64,000 bases of DNA, taken from positions 1-64,000 of the forward strand of contig JASAMV010003304.1 of NCBI GenBank assembly GCA_030248065.1. The letters run 5' to 3'. The notes under the pieces were generated by a model, which was not told the DNA's origin, searched no databases, and was given only the letters and a program-made list of their open reading frames with translations. Source of the stretch: Rhynchonema sp. JSB1_4 (Eukaryota > Nematoda > Chromadorea > Monhysterida > Xyalidae). Shown here piece by piece: positions 11,637-22,668 of this stretch; the stretch's first letter is position 1, and every line of letters begins with the position of its first letter. The position numbers and the translations under genes were made by a program.

Positions 11637-13067
11637 TGTGTCGGCGTTGAAATGGACATATAGCGACTCAAAGGTCCATGGGATTCGTTTGTTGATCGTG
11701 CTTCGCTTTTGCAAAGTACAGCCTCCGAATTTCCGTGGTTCGTCGTGCGCAGCGTGGCCTGGGTAAGTTTATCAAAACGAAGCGAAAGCGAACGAGTCGA
11801 GAGAACTAACTCTTGGAGTCTGCTGAACTATTGACATTTTCTCTTTCATTGCGTGCGATTACGGTAGATTTCATCCTCCGCTCTGTATACCACCACCACC
11901 GGTTGATGGAAGGCTGATTACCATTGTAATCAGTACACCCTGCAGAGGCTCTGGGGGGAAGACTGATTACAAATTAAACGAAGCCATAATCAGCCTTCCC
12001 CCCAAGGCCCAATCTCAGGAAGGCTGATTACGCATGCTGTAGCGTGTATATAATCAGCCTTCCTGGGTTGGGCTGCTGGGGGGAAGACTGATTACGCTGA
12101 CTGAATTACGCGGAACGCGCGTATGGCCGGTGTGGCGTGAAGCACGAGCTGGTGTTGGGGTCTGGCCCCAATTGACTGCAGCAGTAAATAGCAGTTGGGC
12201 ACTAATGTTTCACGTCGTTGACAGTCTCGAGTTGGTAGTGTCCGTGATGTTTCACTTGGCTTAGGCTTAAGCTTAGGCTCCGTCCAGCCTGAGCCAAATG
12301 AAACATCGCAGGCCTGTAAAACAGCGAGGTAATAATCATTGACGTGAAACATTACGTGCGGTCGTTCCAATTCCAAAGCAGTTGCATCCGGACCAGATCG
12401 CTGGGAACGAACTGTCCCACAACCGATTCGGGTTTATCCGTTTTATTTTTCAATCCGTAATCAGTCTTCCCCCCAGCGCAGCTGAGTCGGGTTTATCAGG
12501 TTTATCAGCTTTATCCGGGTTATTTGTAATCAGTCTTCCCCCCAGCGCAGCTGAGTCGGGTTTATCAGCTTTATCAGGATTATCAGCTTTATCCGGGTTA
12601 TTTGTAATCAGTCTTCCCCCCAGCGCAAGGGAGGGTTGCAAGGGAGTCGGGTTTATCAGGTTTATCAGCTTTATCCGTTTTATTTATAATCAGTCTTCCC
12701 GGCACGCCACCACCCCCAGAGCACAAGCGAAAATACAGCACAGCACCACGATGACCTAGCACCACAGCGCAGCGCATGTTGCTGCTGTGCTCCGACAGTG
12801 AAATGACAACATACGTTCTTCAGGTTCAGGACTTTCAAGCAGACTACAGCGAGTGTGTAAGGGAAGCAAAGCACACTGGCGCACATAACGTAAACAAGAC
12901 GTGTTGCCAGCCCAACTGCCTCTGATGCAAAACACAGACAAACACACCAACATCACCCGACAAAAACCACAAAAGTGTCACTTTTCTCCCCTTGTTTCAG
13001 TTCACTTTCTGGATTTGAAAGCGATATTTGTTTTCGATCCCAATCAAAGAAGAAACCACATTTCATC
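11637..13067. other. divergent intergenic region between PNISR and RIDA
   Basis: Holds the two promoters, which point away from each other. No gene is visible. It contains a cluster of ten GGAAG[A/G]CTGATTA[C/T] sites in both orientations (11908-12700). It also has an imperfect inverted repeat at about 12197-12362 whose arms carry AATGTTTCACGTC and GATGTTTCA. The sequence 12700-13067 shows nothing I can name. Confidence 0.5.
12457..12700. repeat. tandem repeat built on GTAATCAGTCTTCCCCCC and TTTATCAG units
   Basis: Four copies of [G/A]TAATCAGTCTTCCC (12457, 12526, 12604, 12687) spaced about 70-83 bp apart. Between them lie short repeats of GGGTTTATCAG and TTTATCCG. Six further copies of the same site lie at 11908-12094, as inverted or direct pairs (GGAAGGCTGATTAC ... 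ATAATCAGCCTTCC). The inverted pairs suggest short MITE ends; the 3' part looks like a local amplification of one end. Confidence 0.75.
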
Positions 13068-13822
13068 ATGTCGACTATCGTTCGAAAAGTCATCTCAGCA
13101 GCTGCTGCTCCAAAAGCAATTGGGCCATACAGGTTTTTGTTGGAATTTGAATCATAAATTCTCGTTAGCGATCGATTTAGAATTTTACACTTGAAAAGTT
13201 GTGAACATTGAATTTTGCATTCATTGCAGTCAGGCCATTCTTGCCGATCGCACGCTGTACGTGAGTGGTCAATTGGGCTTCGATCCGAAAACGATGGATT
13301 TCGTGTCCGGCGGCGTTGAGGCCGAAACACGACAGGCTTTGAAGAATATGGGCGAAATTTTGAAAGCCGCTGGTGCGACGTACAACAACGGTGGGTTCGT
13401 TGGTCTTGTTCGACACATCAAAACGGATTGGTAAACATTGTTTCGTGACAATCGCTCTGAACTTGGCCCTTTTCAGTGGTCAAAACGACGGTGCTACTGA
13501 AAGACATCAACGATTTCGCTCGAGTCAACAAAGTCTATGAAGAATGTGCGTTGGTTTCATCTTATTTGCGTGATTTATCCATGTTTCCCAAGAATCAGAG
13601 TTGTAGTATTTCAGTTTTTTCCGAGACCAAGCCGGCGCGTGCCGCATATCAGGTAGCTGCCCTGCCAAAGGTACAGTTGAATTGAAACAAAACATCAATG
13701 GTGATTGCAAACTGCTAAAACATGCTGAAACTAAAGTTATGTGCTCCATGATGTTTCAGAATGGCTTAGTCGAAATCGAAGCTGTAGCCGTGCTGGGCAC
13801 AATTGTTGACGCCAACATGTGA
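13068..13822 (+). CDS. RIDA: RIDA, 2-iminobutanoate/2-iminopropanoate deaminase (RidA/YjgF/UK114)
   Basis: Small cytosolic/mitochondrial enzyme that hydrolyses reactive enamine/imine intermediates made by PLP-dependent dehydratases, giving 2-oxoacids and ammonia; the family forms homotrimers. Five exons close in phase: 13068-13132, 13230-13390, 13477-13545, 13615-13670, 13760-13822, giving 137 aa, the length of human RIDA. Visible family blocks are the N-terminal [48 protein letters not shown] with the substrate-binding arginine, and [10 protein letters not shown] near the end. The start is the first ATG, just before VRKVIS. Exon 5 is entered through the acceptor TGATGTTTCAG. Its plus strand converges on the scramblase gene. 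Confidence 0.97.
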
Positions 13823-14010
13823 TCCAGTCATTGAGAATTCGGGGACCGAAAATTCTGATCAATCATAAAAATGCCTGTTTTCAAACTTGACATTCCAATC
13901 TTTAGTTTTTGAGCTTGCACCGTATAGTTCACCTTATGAAAATGAAATGAGATTGTGCGAGAAACAATTTGCAGTATTTGATTCCTTTCGTTTTTGCCTC
14001 TTAGTTCTCC

Positions 14011-14248
14011 TACAGTTCCGGGTGCAATTTTAGGCTGAAAGTTGAAGTCGTGTGCACGCGCGTGCACGCGACTTCCTAGTATACTAAACATAGGCAGCGC
14101 ACGCCAGCGCACGCGCAAAACTTCGCGTGCACGCCCGTGCATGAGCGTGCACGCGAAGTTACTTCGACTTTTGCCTATTCTTTGCACTGCTTCGCATGCG
14201 CGTCCACGCGACTTCAACTTTCAGCCTAGAATTGCACCCGGTACTGTA
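14011..14248. mobile_element. palindromic MITE between RIDA and scramblase
   Basis: Near-perfect inverted repeats: TACAGTTCCGGGTGCAATTT and GGCTGAAAGTTGAAGTCG on the left are mirrored at 14205-14248. The middle is made of GTGCACGCG motifs. It fills most of the interval between the two convergent genes. The rest of 13823-14538 is A/T-rich 3'-flanking DNA with no gene visible. Confidence 0.75.
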
Positions 14249-14538
14249 GTTTGTTACAGTCGCCAATGAAAAAGTCCGCTTTTGGAGACATTCATATTTA
14301 TTATCATTCATTAAGAAGGCGCATAATTCAGGCACAACATCGGAATAAAGGACTACAATATGTTTTGGTAAATATAAATACTTTTTGTGACACTTGAATT
14401 CGAAATTATATTTTTACATAAGAGCATTGAGTCCAGCACAAAATCTGTGGTTCTATATTTCTAGCTACGAGTATTTTGCGTAAAAATTAAACAAATCCTG
14501 CATAAAATCGAAACGCACGGCACCAGTTCACAAAATTG

Positions 14539-17500
14539 TTAGTTGTCCTTCTGTTGTTCGAATACCATGAAATCCTGAAAAGAGAAGAAAAATAATTATC
14601 GAGCAGTGCAAGATGGTCGGGATTTTCGGACGAAGGTCGAGCAAGGAGCAACGACGCGCTGCAGCTTTAGCAGCATCGGCTGAATTCGCCGAAAACTCTT
14701 TCAAAACAGCTGAATCATGTGCTAGCCTGGCGCCGACGTTGTTCAACTGTTGATCTTATGGCAAGATTCGATGGTCTTGCTGCATGCAACTGGTTATCGT
14801 GATAAAGTTGGACTCAAGAGATGGACTATGATATGATGCAGACGTGTTTGGCAGGTTCTCTTTGTGTCAGCATTCCGCACTCACACCGTACGGTATTGCA
14901 CCGTCCTACGTTGTTGTGGCCCTGTGTGTACATTCGCTTCTATTTGCATGTGTCTATCTGTCCGTGATCTCGTCCACCTTCTCAAGCTTGTCTGTCCTAT
15001 TTTTTTGCCTGCGCAGCCGTTCTTGTAATTATGCTTTGGTTTTACTTGAGTTGGTGTCGACGCAATAAAAAACAACATTTTCGGACCGCGACTCACAATC
15101 AAGAACATTGCACCGATCAACGTTGCCTTGATTTTGACGTCCAGGTCCATCGGGACTGCAAATATGTTATTTGTGCTCATCACACCAGCAGTTTGATTGA
15201 AACGTTTGACTCACAAGTGATGCCAAAATTGTCAGCAACGGTGAACATTTCGCGCGCCAGTCCACTCCATTGCTTGGTCACTTTGCCCACCTTTTGTCCA
15301 TGATCGGGAGTGTAGACCTGTGGAACGCTGCTGTAATCCTGGATTCATGGTACATAAAGACCATAATCTTGCCACCGCTCCTACCGCAGAGGAGGAAGGG
15401 AACGCATGGAACACACGTCCACACATACAGAAACAAAACGTCGTTAACTTGACAGCGTCACTCTATTTTTGTTATCATGCCCATCGCGGAGTGCTTGTAG
15501 ATGTTCGCATTTTTTCACATTTCTTCCAACACACAGACGATCGATGTCCTGGGATGGGACATTACCGGTGCACTACCATCGTCAAACACACGGACACCGT
15601 CCATATACCGGGAAGTCGATATCACGGCAACAACGACACGGTCCATTGCAACACGGACCATCGATGATCAATTTTGTGTCACCCTGTGCATCCTGGATGT
15701 CATACTGCATCGAACACGCCGCTGATGTTTGCTTGACGATACCAACCACTTGGCCTGAAACATCAATCAAGATTGGTCTGATTGCTGTTGTCGTTGCGCA
15801 TGAATGTTTGTTGGCAGCCGTCATTTTAGTGTACATGAAACAAGGTGTGTGTGTGTGCTACATATAGTCCGTCCATCAGCTCATGTCACTTTGTGATGCT
15901 GCAGGCCAGCTTGTTCCCTTCCTCCACGTTCTAATGAAAAAGAAATTGAGTTTCCGAAAAAAATTATTTTTGCTCCTAGATTGTGGTTTTTATGAAATCG
16001 ACGTGTTTTATCGATTTTAATTTAATTTAATTTTAAATTTGATCGAATTCAATCTTTTTCGACACATTTTGTTATTTTTTAGTTCTTTTGCAAAATCGGT
16101 CACACTCAATTTTTCTTTCATTAGAACGTGGAGGAAGGGAACAAACCAGCCAGCAGCAACACAAAGTGTCATGAGCTGGTGGACGGACTATATCATGTGT
16201 TATGCTGTATACGAGTGGGCGGAGGTGTGGTGTGAGAATAGAAGACCGTCATAACAGTGAAAGAGTGTTTGTTTTCTTGATAACGTATCACAACGCCATC
16301 GTTCTTTCGATAAGAATGACTGGCTTAGCAACCGGGCTGCTGCATGAAGTTACGAAACTCAGCCGATTTCACCAAAAAAATATACGAAATTACTAACGAA
16401 ACAAAGGGATACTAAAAACACAAACACAAATTTTCAAAAATCTTTGGTGAAACTAAATTGAATTCGATTCCTCTGAATGTTGCTTTTTGCCACAACAGCG
16501 CTGTTTGTGTTCAGTGGCACAGTGTCAGCCAAAATTGATTGTTTTGTGTGCGGACTCGGCTCGGAAGCATGTCACAATAACGACCAAAAAGTTGTGTGCA
16601 ACGACGTCAATGTGTGTTTCAACGTGAGTTTTAATGATGAACTGATTTTTGGTCTGGTTTCTGATGTCCGTTCTCGATATATTGTTTGTGTGGCCTGTTC
16701 GCAGGTAACCAGCAATGACACAGGTGAGGTGCTGGAACGCAATTGCGGCTATGAGCAGGTGCCGATATCAAAAATGTGCCCAGGCGGTAGGACTCATTCT
16801 TTTACAAAAGACATAGAGCGATATCAAACTGGGAGATCGGATCGGCCTGTTTTGAATTACGGATATTAAGAAATTTAGTGATGCCACTAATTTCATCCAT
16901 CGTAAAAAATGTTCCCTGACTTAAAATGAATGACTAAACTGGACGAAATTACAGGCTCAAAATTTGTGTCCTTGATGCAAGCATCACGCTCTATCAAGGC
17001 AACCGATGACCAAGTTTGATATCGACCAGCATTTTGTTGTGTCCAGCCCGACATTTGCGAACAAAACGAAAACACCGAGTGAAATTGTGCAGGTATGAAC
17101 GGCTGCGGTTCTGGTTCAACGATTCATGGGAACATCACCAAAGTGTGTTGCTGCGACAAAGATTGGTGTAACAAACCACACGGATCGAATGGATTGGCCA
17201 CGTGGCGCTCAAACAGCAGCGTGTTTTTAGCACCACTCTTGCTGCTCGTCTTGGTTTCGTAAAAAATGAACCAAAAAAGGAGTTGGGAGTTAGCCGACAA
17301 ATGCAATAATGATAGTGATATAATTATTTATAAAGGCAAACTACGCCAACACGAGCCCGATTTCGAAGGCGGTGTGTATTCAAAACGAATAGAAAGAGAA
17401 AATCAATATGCTCCACTTTGTATTCTTCAACATGTAACATTTCCCAAATCAGCAGCCACGTGTGAATGTTTCACTATTTTGCCAGCTGCGAAATCGGGCT

Positions 17501-20500
17501 CGTGTTGGCGTAGTTTGCCTTTACCTAGTCTTTGTCTTGTTGTAATTTGAACTGCACTTGAAAACATTGAGTGGAATTAAGAAAACAAAGTCAAGCTCAC
17601 CGTCAAACTGAACGTCACGTGTAAAATGACGGTGAACTATCACGAGTTCACCGTCAAGTTCAACGTCAGGCGTGCAATGGGAATGGAAAAACTGTCGGCC
17701 AACCAAACTAGCTTCTTTGCAACGTTATAATTAGCACAGGCTGTGCTGTTGCAACACTCTGCAGCTGTGCAGCACATCACTGCAGTGGTTAATAAAAAAA
17801 ATTTTTATTCGAACCCCATTTTTTTTAAAAAACAAATTTTTTTAAATTAAAATTTTTTTTATTCCAGCCAAAATGTGCCCAACACGATAAAAAATGAGCG
17901 CTCAAGTACAAAGTAGGGGTATTTTTGTTACATAATGTGTTCTAAGTGCATATAAAGCACAGGCGATACGAAAATCATGCTATCCAATGGTCGATAAGCA
18001 CCAACCATAGGGTGATATTTTTGAGACGGTGTAAAGGTCAGTTGGGTGTAAAGGTCGGTCGAAAGCTCGGTGTGAGAAAGTTCAGTGTAAGCTCGGCGTA
18101 AGCTTGAAACATTGCACGCTGAGCAAGCAGCAGACGCGCGTTTCTAAACGAATGGCCAACTTTGACAGTCTGCTGTGCTAATGTAGATCGTTTGTTTGCA
18201 ATCTAGTTCATTTAAGCTGGTTGCAGAAACGTTTTAAAGGAATATTTTTAAGTTGCCTGACATTCCGCCGTGAGGCTATTGAGAAATTGAACATTCACTG
18301 ACGGCGGTACCAAAAAAATTGATGCCGCTAACTGATCGCAGCACGAATTCAAAACGGCTCCATAAAAGGTCACGAAATTTATAAATATCGTTTAAAAACG
18401 CTTGTGCAACCAGCCTAAACAAACAATATTGCAAACAGACGATTTACACTTGCACAGCAAACTGTCAAAGTTAACCTGCTTTCGTTTAGAAACGCGCGTC
18501 TGCTGCTGGCTTAGCGTGCACTGTTTGAAGCTTACACTGAACTTTTTCACACCGAGCTTTCCACCGACCCTTACACCCAACTGACCTTTACACCGTTTCA
18601 AAAATATCACCCATAGTCAGGTACACACCCGTACCCTTCCCCTCCCCAGGTGGTGCGGGTGTGATGGCATGGCTTTCCGATAGCCGGGATGGGAATTTTG
18701 GGTGAAATTATCACGTCTAGGTACACGACCAATGCAAATAAGCTGCACATAGTGTGAAATTAGAGTGAATATTATATCGAATAACTCCTTTCGGGTCTGG
18801 GGCATGGACAAATAAATGCCCACCCAGTCACATGTACGTACATATGTAGTCATATGAGAGGCCCAGTGAGTGTGTGCACTATGTCTAGATGCCACAAAAC
18901 AACGATTATGGCACCAATACATCCATGGTAGGGTCAGGTGATGTCAACAGTAGCAATTTTTATGCAAAAAATAGCACTTTTAGAGCAAAAAATAGAGAAA
19001 TTTTCGAATTTTGAAATAATAAATTTTTTTTAACTTTTGGAAAGAAATTTAAAAAAAACCACTGCGTCACTGTCTTACAATGAAACATTGTTGCGTGCCA
19101 GTGCTATCAATAGCTAGCTTGACTTTGAAGTTGACGGCGAACTTGACGGTGAGCTTGACGGTGAACTCGTGAAAGTTCACCGTCAGCTTACACGTGACTT
19201 TGAGGTTGACGGTGAACTTTGACGTTGAGCTTGACGGTGAGCTTGACTTTTTTGTGAATTCCAGCCATTGATATAAACGAGGCGTTCGTGATTCCTTTGA
19301 TAGGATTCATTGCACAAGTCCAACTACCAGCTTATGAGACGAATGACGGTTCTATACGTGTTTCGAAACTTTTAGAAAACAAAAGAAAGAGAAATCGACC
19401 GAGCATGAGCACGCCCATTTTCTCTTTGTTTTGTTTTGAAATGTTTCGAAACACGTGGAACCCTAAGATGTGTCTCATGAGCTTGTGGGTAGACTATACG
19501 CAATAAAACAGTTCAACATATTGACCTGGTGGTGCCTCAACATGCAGTTCCTGCGCACAACAATCGCAGCTCCCGGCACACCAACAACATCCGGCGCAAC
19601 ATTTGAATGGTCGGTAAACACGCATCACTTCCTGAAACATCAAGAAGTGATGATGAACCATGATACCACATACGTATACGTATAGTCCATCCATCAGCTC
19701 ATGACACTTTTTTTCAGCTAAAAAGTCTGACAGGATCCAGTCCTGTTCCGGTTCCGGTTGGTTTACGAAAAAGAAAGAAAGAGAAATCGGGTTTTATTTT
19801 ATTTTTGGACGCCGTTTTCTCTGACATTGCCTTGCGGAGGAACAATTTCTCGCAACGGAACCTGAACCTCCCAAACAAAAGTGCCATGAGCTGATGGGCG
19901 GACTGTATATACATTATGTAGGTGCTGCCGATTGATACCCTTTTGCTATCACGCCGATCATGGTGTTGGAAACATAAGCTAATTTACGGCAATGGTAATG
20001 GGAGAATTCGTATATGCTTTGTTTGCATTGCCGATTCGCTTTCTTTTATTTTCGAAACGTTTCGCAACATGTGGAACCGGAACATTAATGGATCTGGCAA
20101 AATCAGCTTCAGCATCGGTCTCATGAGCTGATGGTTGCACTATACCCACGCCCGACGCCAATTAAAAACGCGTGTTTCCTTATTAGCCGGCATGCACAAA
20201 CTATACATGGTGGCGGCATCCGGGTCCGGTGCGGTCGGGGTCGGGTTTTGACTTTGACTTGGCATAAAATATTTTTTTGCTCAGAACACACTGTTGTCAA
20301 GCAGCAGCCAGGCAGTGTTGCGCACATACAGATGGCCAGCTGGCTGAGATTTTACTGATGGCGATGGGTCTATTATACCGAAACATTTTGACGCCAAGTC
20401 AAAGTCAAACCCGAGCCCGACCCGCCGGATGCTAAGCAAAGTGCACACAGCCCACCGCTGTCCGGCTCACAGACATTTTGAAAGTTGTCCACAATGTGGA

Positions 20501-20984
20501 GAGTGAATTCCCGATTATTCTTGCAGCACAGTCGCATGCACAAATCTGTTTCTTCGAACGCGTAGTAAATTTGTTGGCCCATCGAGTTCTTGAGCGCGTA
20601 CTTGTTGTTCGTCTCCCAACCAGTGAACGCTTGCAGAAGCTCGACTACCTGAGTTTGCAAGGTGGTATCTAGCGAAAAAAATTGTCAGGCAATTCTGGTT
20701 CGTCGAACTTTCGTTGTCGAAAGCACTTGGATACCTAGCTGACGGGCTAGAATTTAAAGAATTTTTATTACCTGATGGGCCAGGATTTGATCAATTTGTT
20801 GAAGATACTCGAGTCCGGGTGGGCATCCCCCTCCTCCTTGAGGCGCGGCCATCCAGTTGCCCTGCGATGGATCTAGAACCAGGACAGGGCCATTGCTCGA
20901 CTCACAAAGAAATGAATATACACGTACATACAAGAAGTTGATAAACCAACCACCAGGTTGTTTCGTCACCGGAATCGCCGCCAT
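14539..20984 (-). CDS. PLSCR: phospholipid scramblase family protein
   Basis: Membrane-associated protein of the PLSCR family, linked to Ca2+-dependent transbilayer lipid movement. Eight exons close in phase (251 aa): 20984-20954, 20872-20772, 20648-20475, 19631-19526, 15754-15609, 15317-15215, 15155-15097, 14574-14539. Seen: a short N-terminus with one Pro/Gly stretch (shorter than PLSCR1); CPPGLEYLQQIDQILAHQ; TGWETNNKYALKNSMGQQIY; a Cys cluster CCAGCCWCAGSCDCC (palmitoylation-type) followed by APPGQ; a second CCNGPCRCC cluster; KQWSGLAREMFTVADNFG; then one hydrophobic helix (about 232-248) and a short tail. The first Asp of the Ca2+-binding segment of PLSCR1 is Val here. Introns 3 and 4 hold several MITEs, and intron 4 (15755-19525) holds a complete Ly6 gene on the other strand. 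Exons 4 and 5 are both entered through TGATGTTTCAG. Confidence 0.95.
15863..16192. mobile_element. palindromic MITE, family TATAGTCCNTCCATCAGCTCATG
   Basis: Left arm TATAGTCCGTCCATCAGCTC, mirrored at 16160-16192; the inner arms (CTTCCTCCACGTTCTAATGA) are mirrored as well, so the whole element can fold back on itself. It is flanked by TA. Related ends occur at 19312-19498, 19681-19908, 43449-43734, 50192-50477, 51100-51430 and 55528-55684. It sits in scramblase intron 4, 5' of the nested Ly6 gene. Confidence 0.8.
16477..17262 (+). CDS. GPI-anchored Ly6/uPAR-type three-finger protein, nested in scramblase intron
   Basis: Small secreted, probably GPI-anchored cell-surface protein. Three exons close in phase: 16477-16623, 16705-16786, 17093-17262, giving 132 aa. 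Residues 1-18 are a signal peptide (LLFATTALFVFSGTVSA). The mature protein starts KIDCFVCGLG and has about ten cysteines. It closes with CCCDKDWCN, which is the Ly6 signature CCxxDxCN. A hydrophobic tail without charged residues (FLAPLLLLVLVS) fits a GPI-attachment signal. Many such proteins exist in invertebrates and act in diverse ways, so no specific function is claimed. The gene lies entirely inside scramblase intron 4 on the opposite strand. Confidence 0.88.
17331..17523. mobile_element. palindromic element just 3' of the Ly6 gene
   Basis: A perfect 33-bp inverted repeat: TAAAGGCAAACTACGCCAAC and onward at 17331-17363 is mirrored at 17491-17523. The 127-bp loop contains one GAATGTTTCA. 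It begins 68 bp after the Ly6 stop, so the Ly6 3' UTR could include the hairpin. Confidence 0.7.
17570..19265. mobile_element. composite foldback with GACGGTGAACTTGACGGTGA arms and an inner palindrome
   Basis: The left arm (17590-17690) and right arm (19120-19250) consist of inverted copies of CTCACCGTCAA/TTGACGGTGAG motifs. Inside, 18012-18612 is a second inverted repeat with ends GGGTGATATTTTTGA and an internal GTCTGCTGC/GACGCGCGTTTC stretch; a solo arm of this inner element recurs at 23610-23720. No coding sequence. It lies in scramblase intron 4. Confidence 0.6.
19312..20431. mobile_element. cluster of four short palindromic MITEs around scramblase exon 4
   Basis: 19312-19498 has ends of the type AGCTTATGAGAC / GTCTCATGAGCTTGTGG. 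19681-19908 has ends TATAGTCCATCCATCAGCTC / GAGCTGATGGGCGGACTGTA. A third, less complete one ends at about 20146 (CTCATGAGCTGATGG). 20216-20431 has arms GCATCCGGGTCCGGTGCGG and GTTTTGACTTTGACTTGG, mirrored at 20393-20431. Scramblase exon 4 (19526-19631) lies between the first two. Left edges are approximate. Confidence 0.6.
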
Positions 20985-21596
20985 GTCTTGTTTTCAATTG
21001 GCTTGCATAAGAATAACCTGCGGAAAATGACTGTGGAGCACAACATCTGATTAATGTAAAATTTAAACAAGAAAGCTTTGGATGTGGAATGCACTGGAAC
21101 ACGATTGCCGAGATAGCAGCACCAAATCCAAGGATTCTGGGCGGATGATTAAAACATTGTCGTCCATTGGGATGCTCTTAATCATGTGTAGCCCGCCCAA
21201 GCTCAGGTTTGAAAATAAGCCTGAATTTGTGACACCCTGCCTGAGCATAGGCCTGAGCGGTTAACCAATGCTCAACCCCAGGCTAAGGGAAAGGCTAAAA
21301 TGCTAGTGTAAGGCTGGTTGTGTACCTAATTATAAAAATGGAAAGTTGTGACAGATTAATATAATCTATTAGTAGAAGACACCATAAAAAATGAGAGCTT
21401 GATGAAGGCAGCATTGAAAAGGAAAAAACAGAAAAATGAGTGAAGGCAAAAAAGCAGCAAGGGCAAATTTGAAAAATTGCGCAAAAAATAAAAAACTTTT
21501 GAAAAATACTAAATAAATAAGCCTGACCACATGCCTAACCCCAAGTATAATCCTGACGACCATCTCCTCTAAGCAACAGAAATCACCGATGGTTAG
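20985..21596. other. upstream flank of the scramblase gene
   Basis: Presumed promoter and 5' leader of the minus-strand scramblase gene. A run of GCCTGAG/GCCTAAC-like words occurs at 21205-21310. No further gene or clear transposon end is seen. Confidence 0.4.
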
Positions 21597-21870
21597 GGCT
21601 CCACCAGATAGACCCGAAACCCGAAACATAAATTTTTTCTATGTCCATGTTTCGGGTTTTGAAAAAAAGCCCGAAATCCGAAACACGAAGCATGATAATC
21701 GAAAATGTTTCGACTTACTGTATAAATTGTGCACGTCAGCTACAAGTGGCAAGACCAAAGCATTTTCGATTATCATGCATTGTGTTTCGGATTTCGGTTT
21801 TTTTTCAAAACCCGAAACATGGACATAGAAAAAATTTATGTTTCGGGTTTCGGGTCTATCTGGTGGAGCC
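21597..21870. mobile_element. near-perfect palindromic MITE with CCCGAAACCCGAAACATAAA arms
   Basis: GGCTCCACCAGATAGACCCG on the left is mirrored exactly at the right end (21851-21870). The arms are about 115 bp each with few mismatches, so this is a young fold-back element. The loop (about 21715-21755) holds no ORF. Confidence 0.85.
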
Positions 21871-22019
21871 TGGTGCGACGATAGTGAATGCAACAGACAG
21901 AACTGCTGTAATTTGCAAGTGCAACAGACAACAGAATATTTTTGATACACTATATTTTACAAAAAATGATTCCAGACAGTGTTTCAGAAAATGATCAACG
22001 TTATATAATGCAGTATTAA

Positions 22020-22664
22020 AGGGGGCCTTTCGCATTTCAAACCCCCTTCACACTTCGCATGTGTTTAGACAGCGGTCAATGCGTCATAAAAGTCACACAC
22101 ACCGAAGGTCTAACGTTCAGCATGCGGCCAGGAGATGCTCTTCAAGAGGAACATCCGCGAACAAACTCAAATGTGGACCAGCCCAATTTCTACCTGCGCA
22201 TTCAGGCAACTCGCCTGATGACAAGGGCGGTCAAGTCGCAGAATGTTTCGCACGATATCTGCCCCTGCCTCACTATAGAATTTCTCTTTTCTTTTTATTT
22301 CGAATTGCAACGAATTGTTCATGCGTGGCTGCTAAATGTTTCAAGGTCTGCTTGTCGCGCTGGAACAATTCGTTGAAATTCGAAATATAAAGAAAAGCGA
22401 AATTCCATAGTTAGCGGTGTTGCACGTTTCATGCGAAACATTCATTCGCCTTGACACCTTTTTGATCAAGCAGTTTGCCTGAATGCGCAGGTATAAATTG
22501 GGCTGGTCCGCGGCACACTTTGTTCCCGGATGTTCCTCTTGAAGTGCATCTCCTGGTCGCATGCTGCAAATTGGATTCTTGGTGCGTGAGAGTTTAACAA
22601 CGCCCTGAACAATATTCAAATGCGTGCAAAGTTTGAAGGCGGTTTGAAATGCGAAAGGCCCCCT
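22020..22664. mobile_element. TTAA-flanked palindromic element (piggyBac-type target)
   Basis: Inverted ends AGGGGGCCTTTCGCATTTC / GAAATGCGAAAGGCCCCCT, each flanked directly by TTAA (22016-22019 and 22665-22668), the target duplication of piggyBac-type transposons. The arms extend about 300 bp (for example GGAGATGCTCTTCAAGAGGA and its inverse). It has no transposase, so it is a non-autonomous copy. Short ORFs in the arms are by-products of the palindrome. Confidence 0.8.
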
Positions 22665-22668
22665 TTAA

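Noticed and set aside
12382..12759. A 125-aa repetitive frame (LSGLSALSG...)
   Set aside because: It is simply a translation of the tandem repeat 12457-12700.
22059..22619. Three frames of about 92-109 aa
   Set aside because: They lie in the arms of the palindromic TTAA element and mirror each other.
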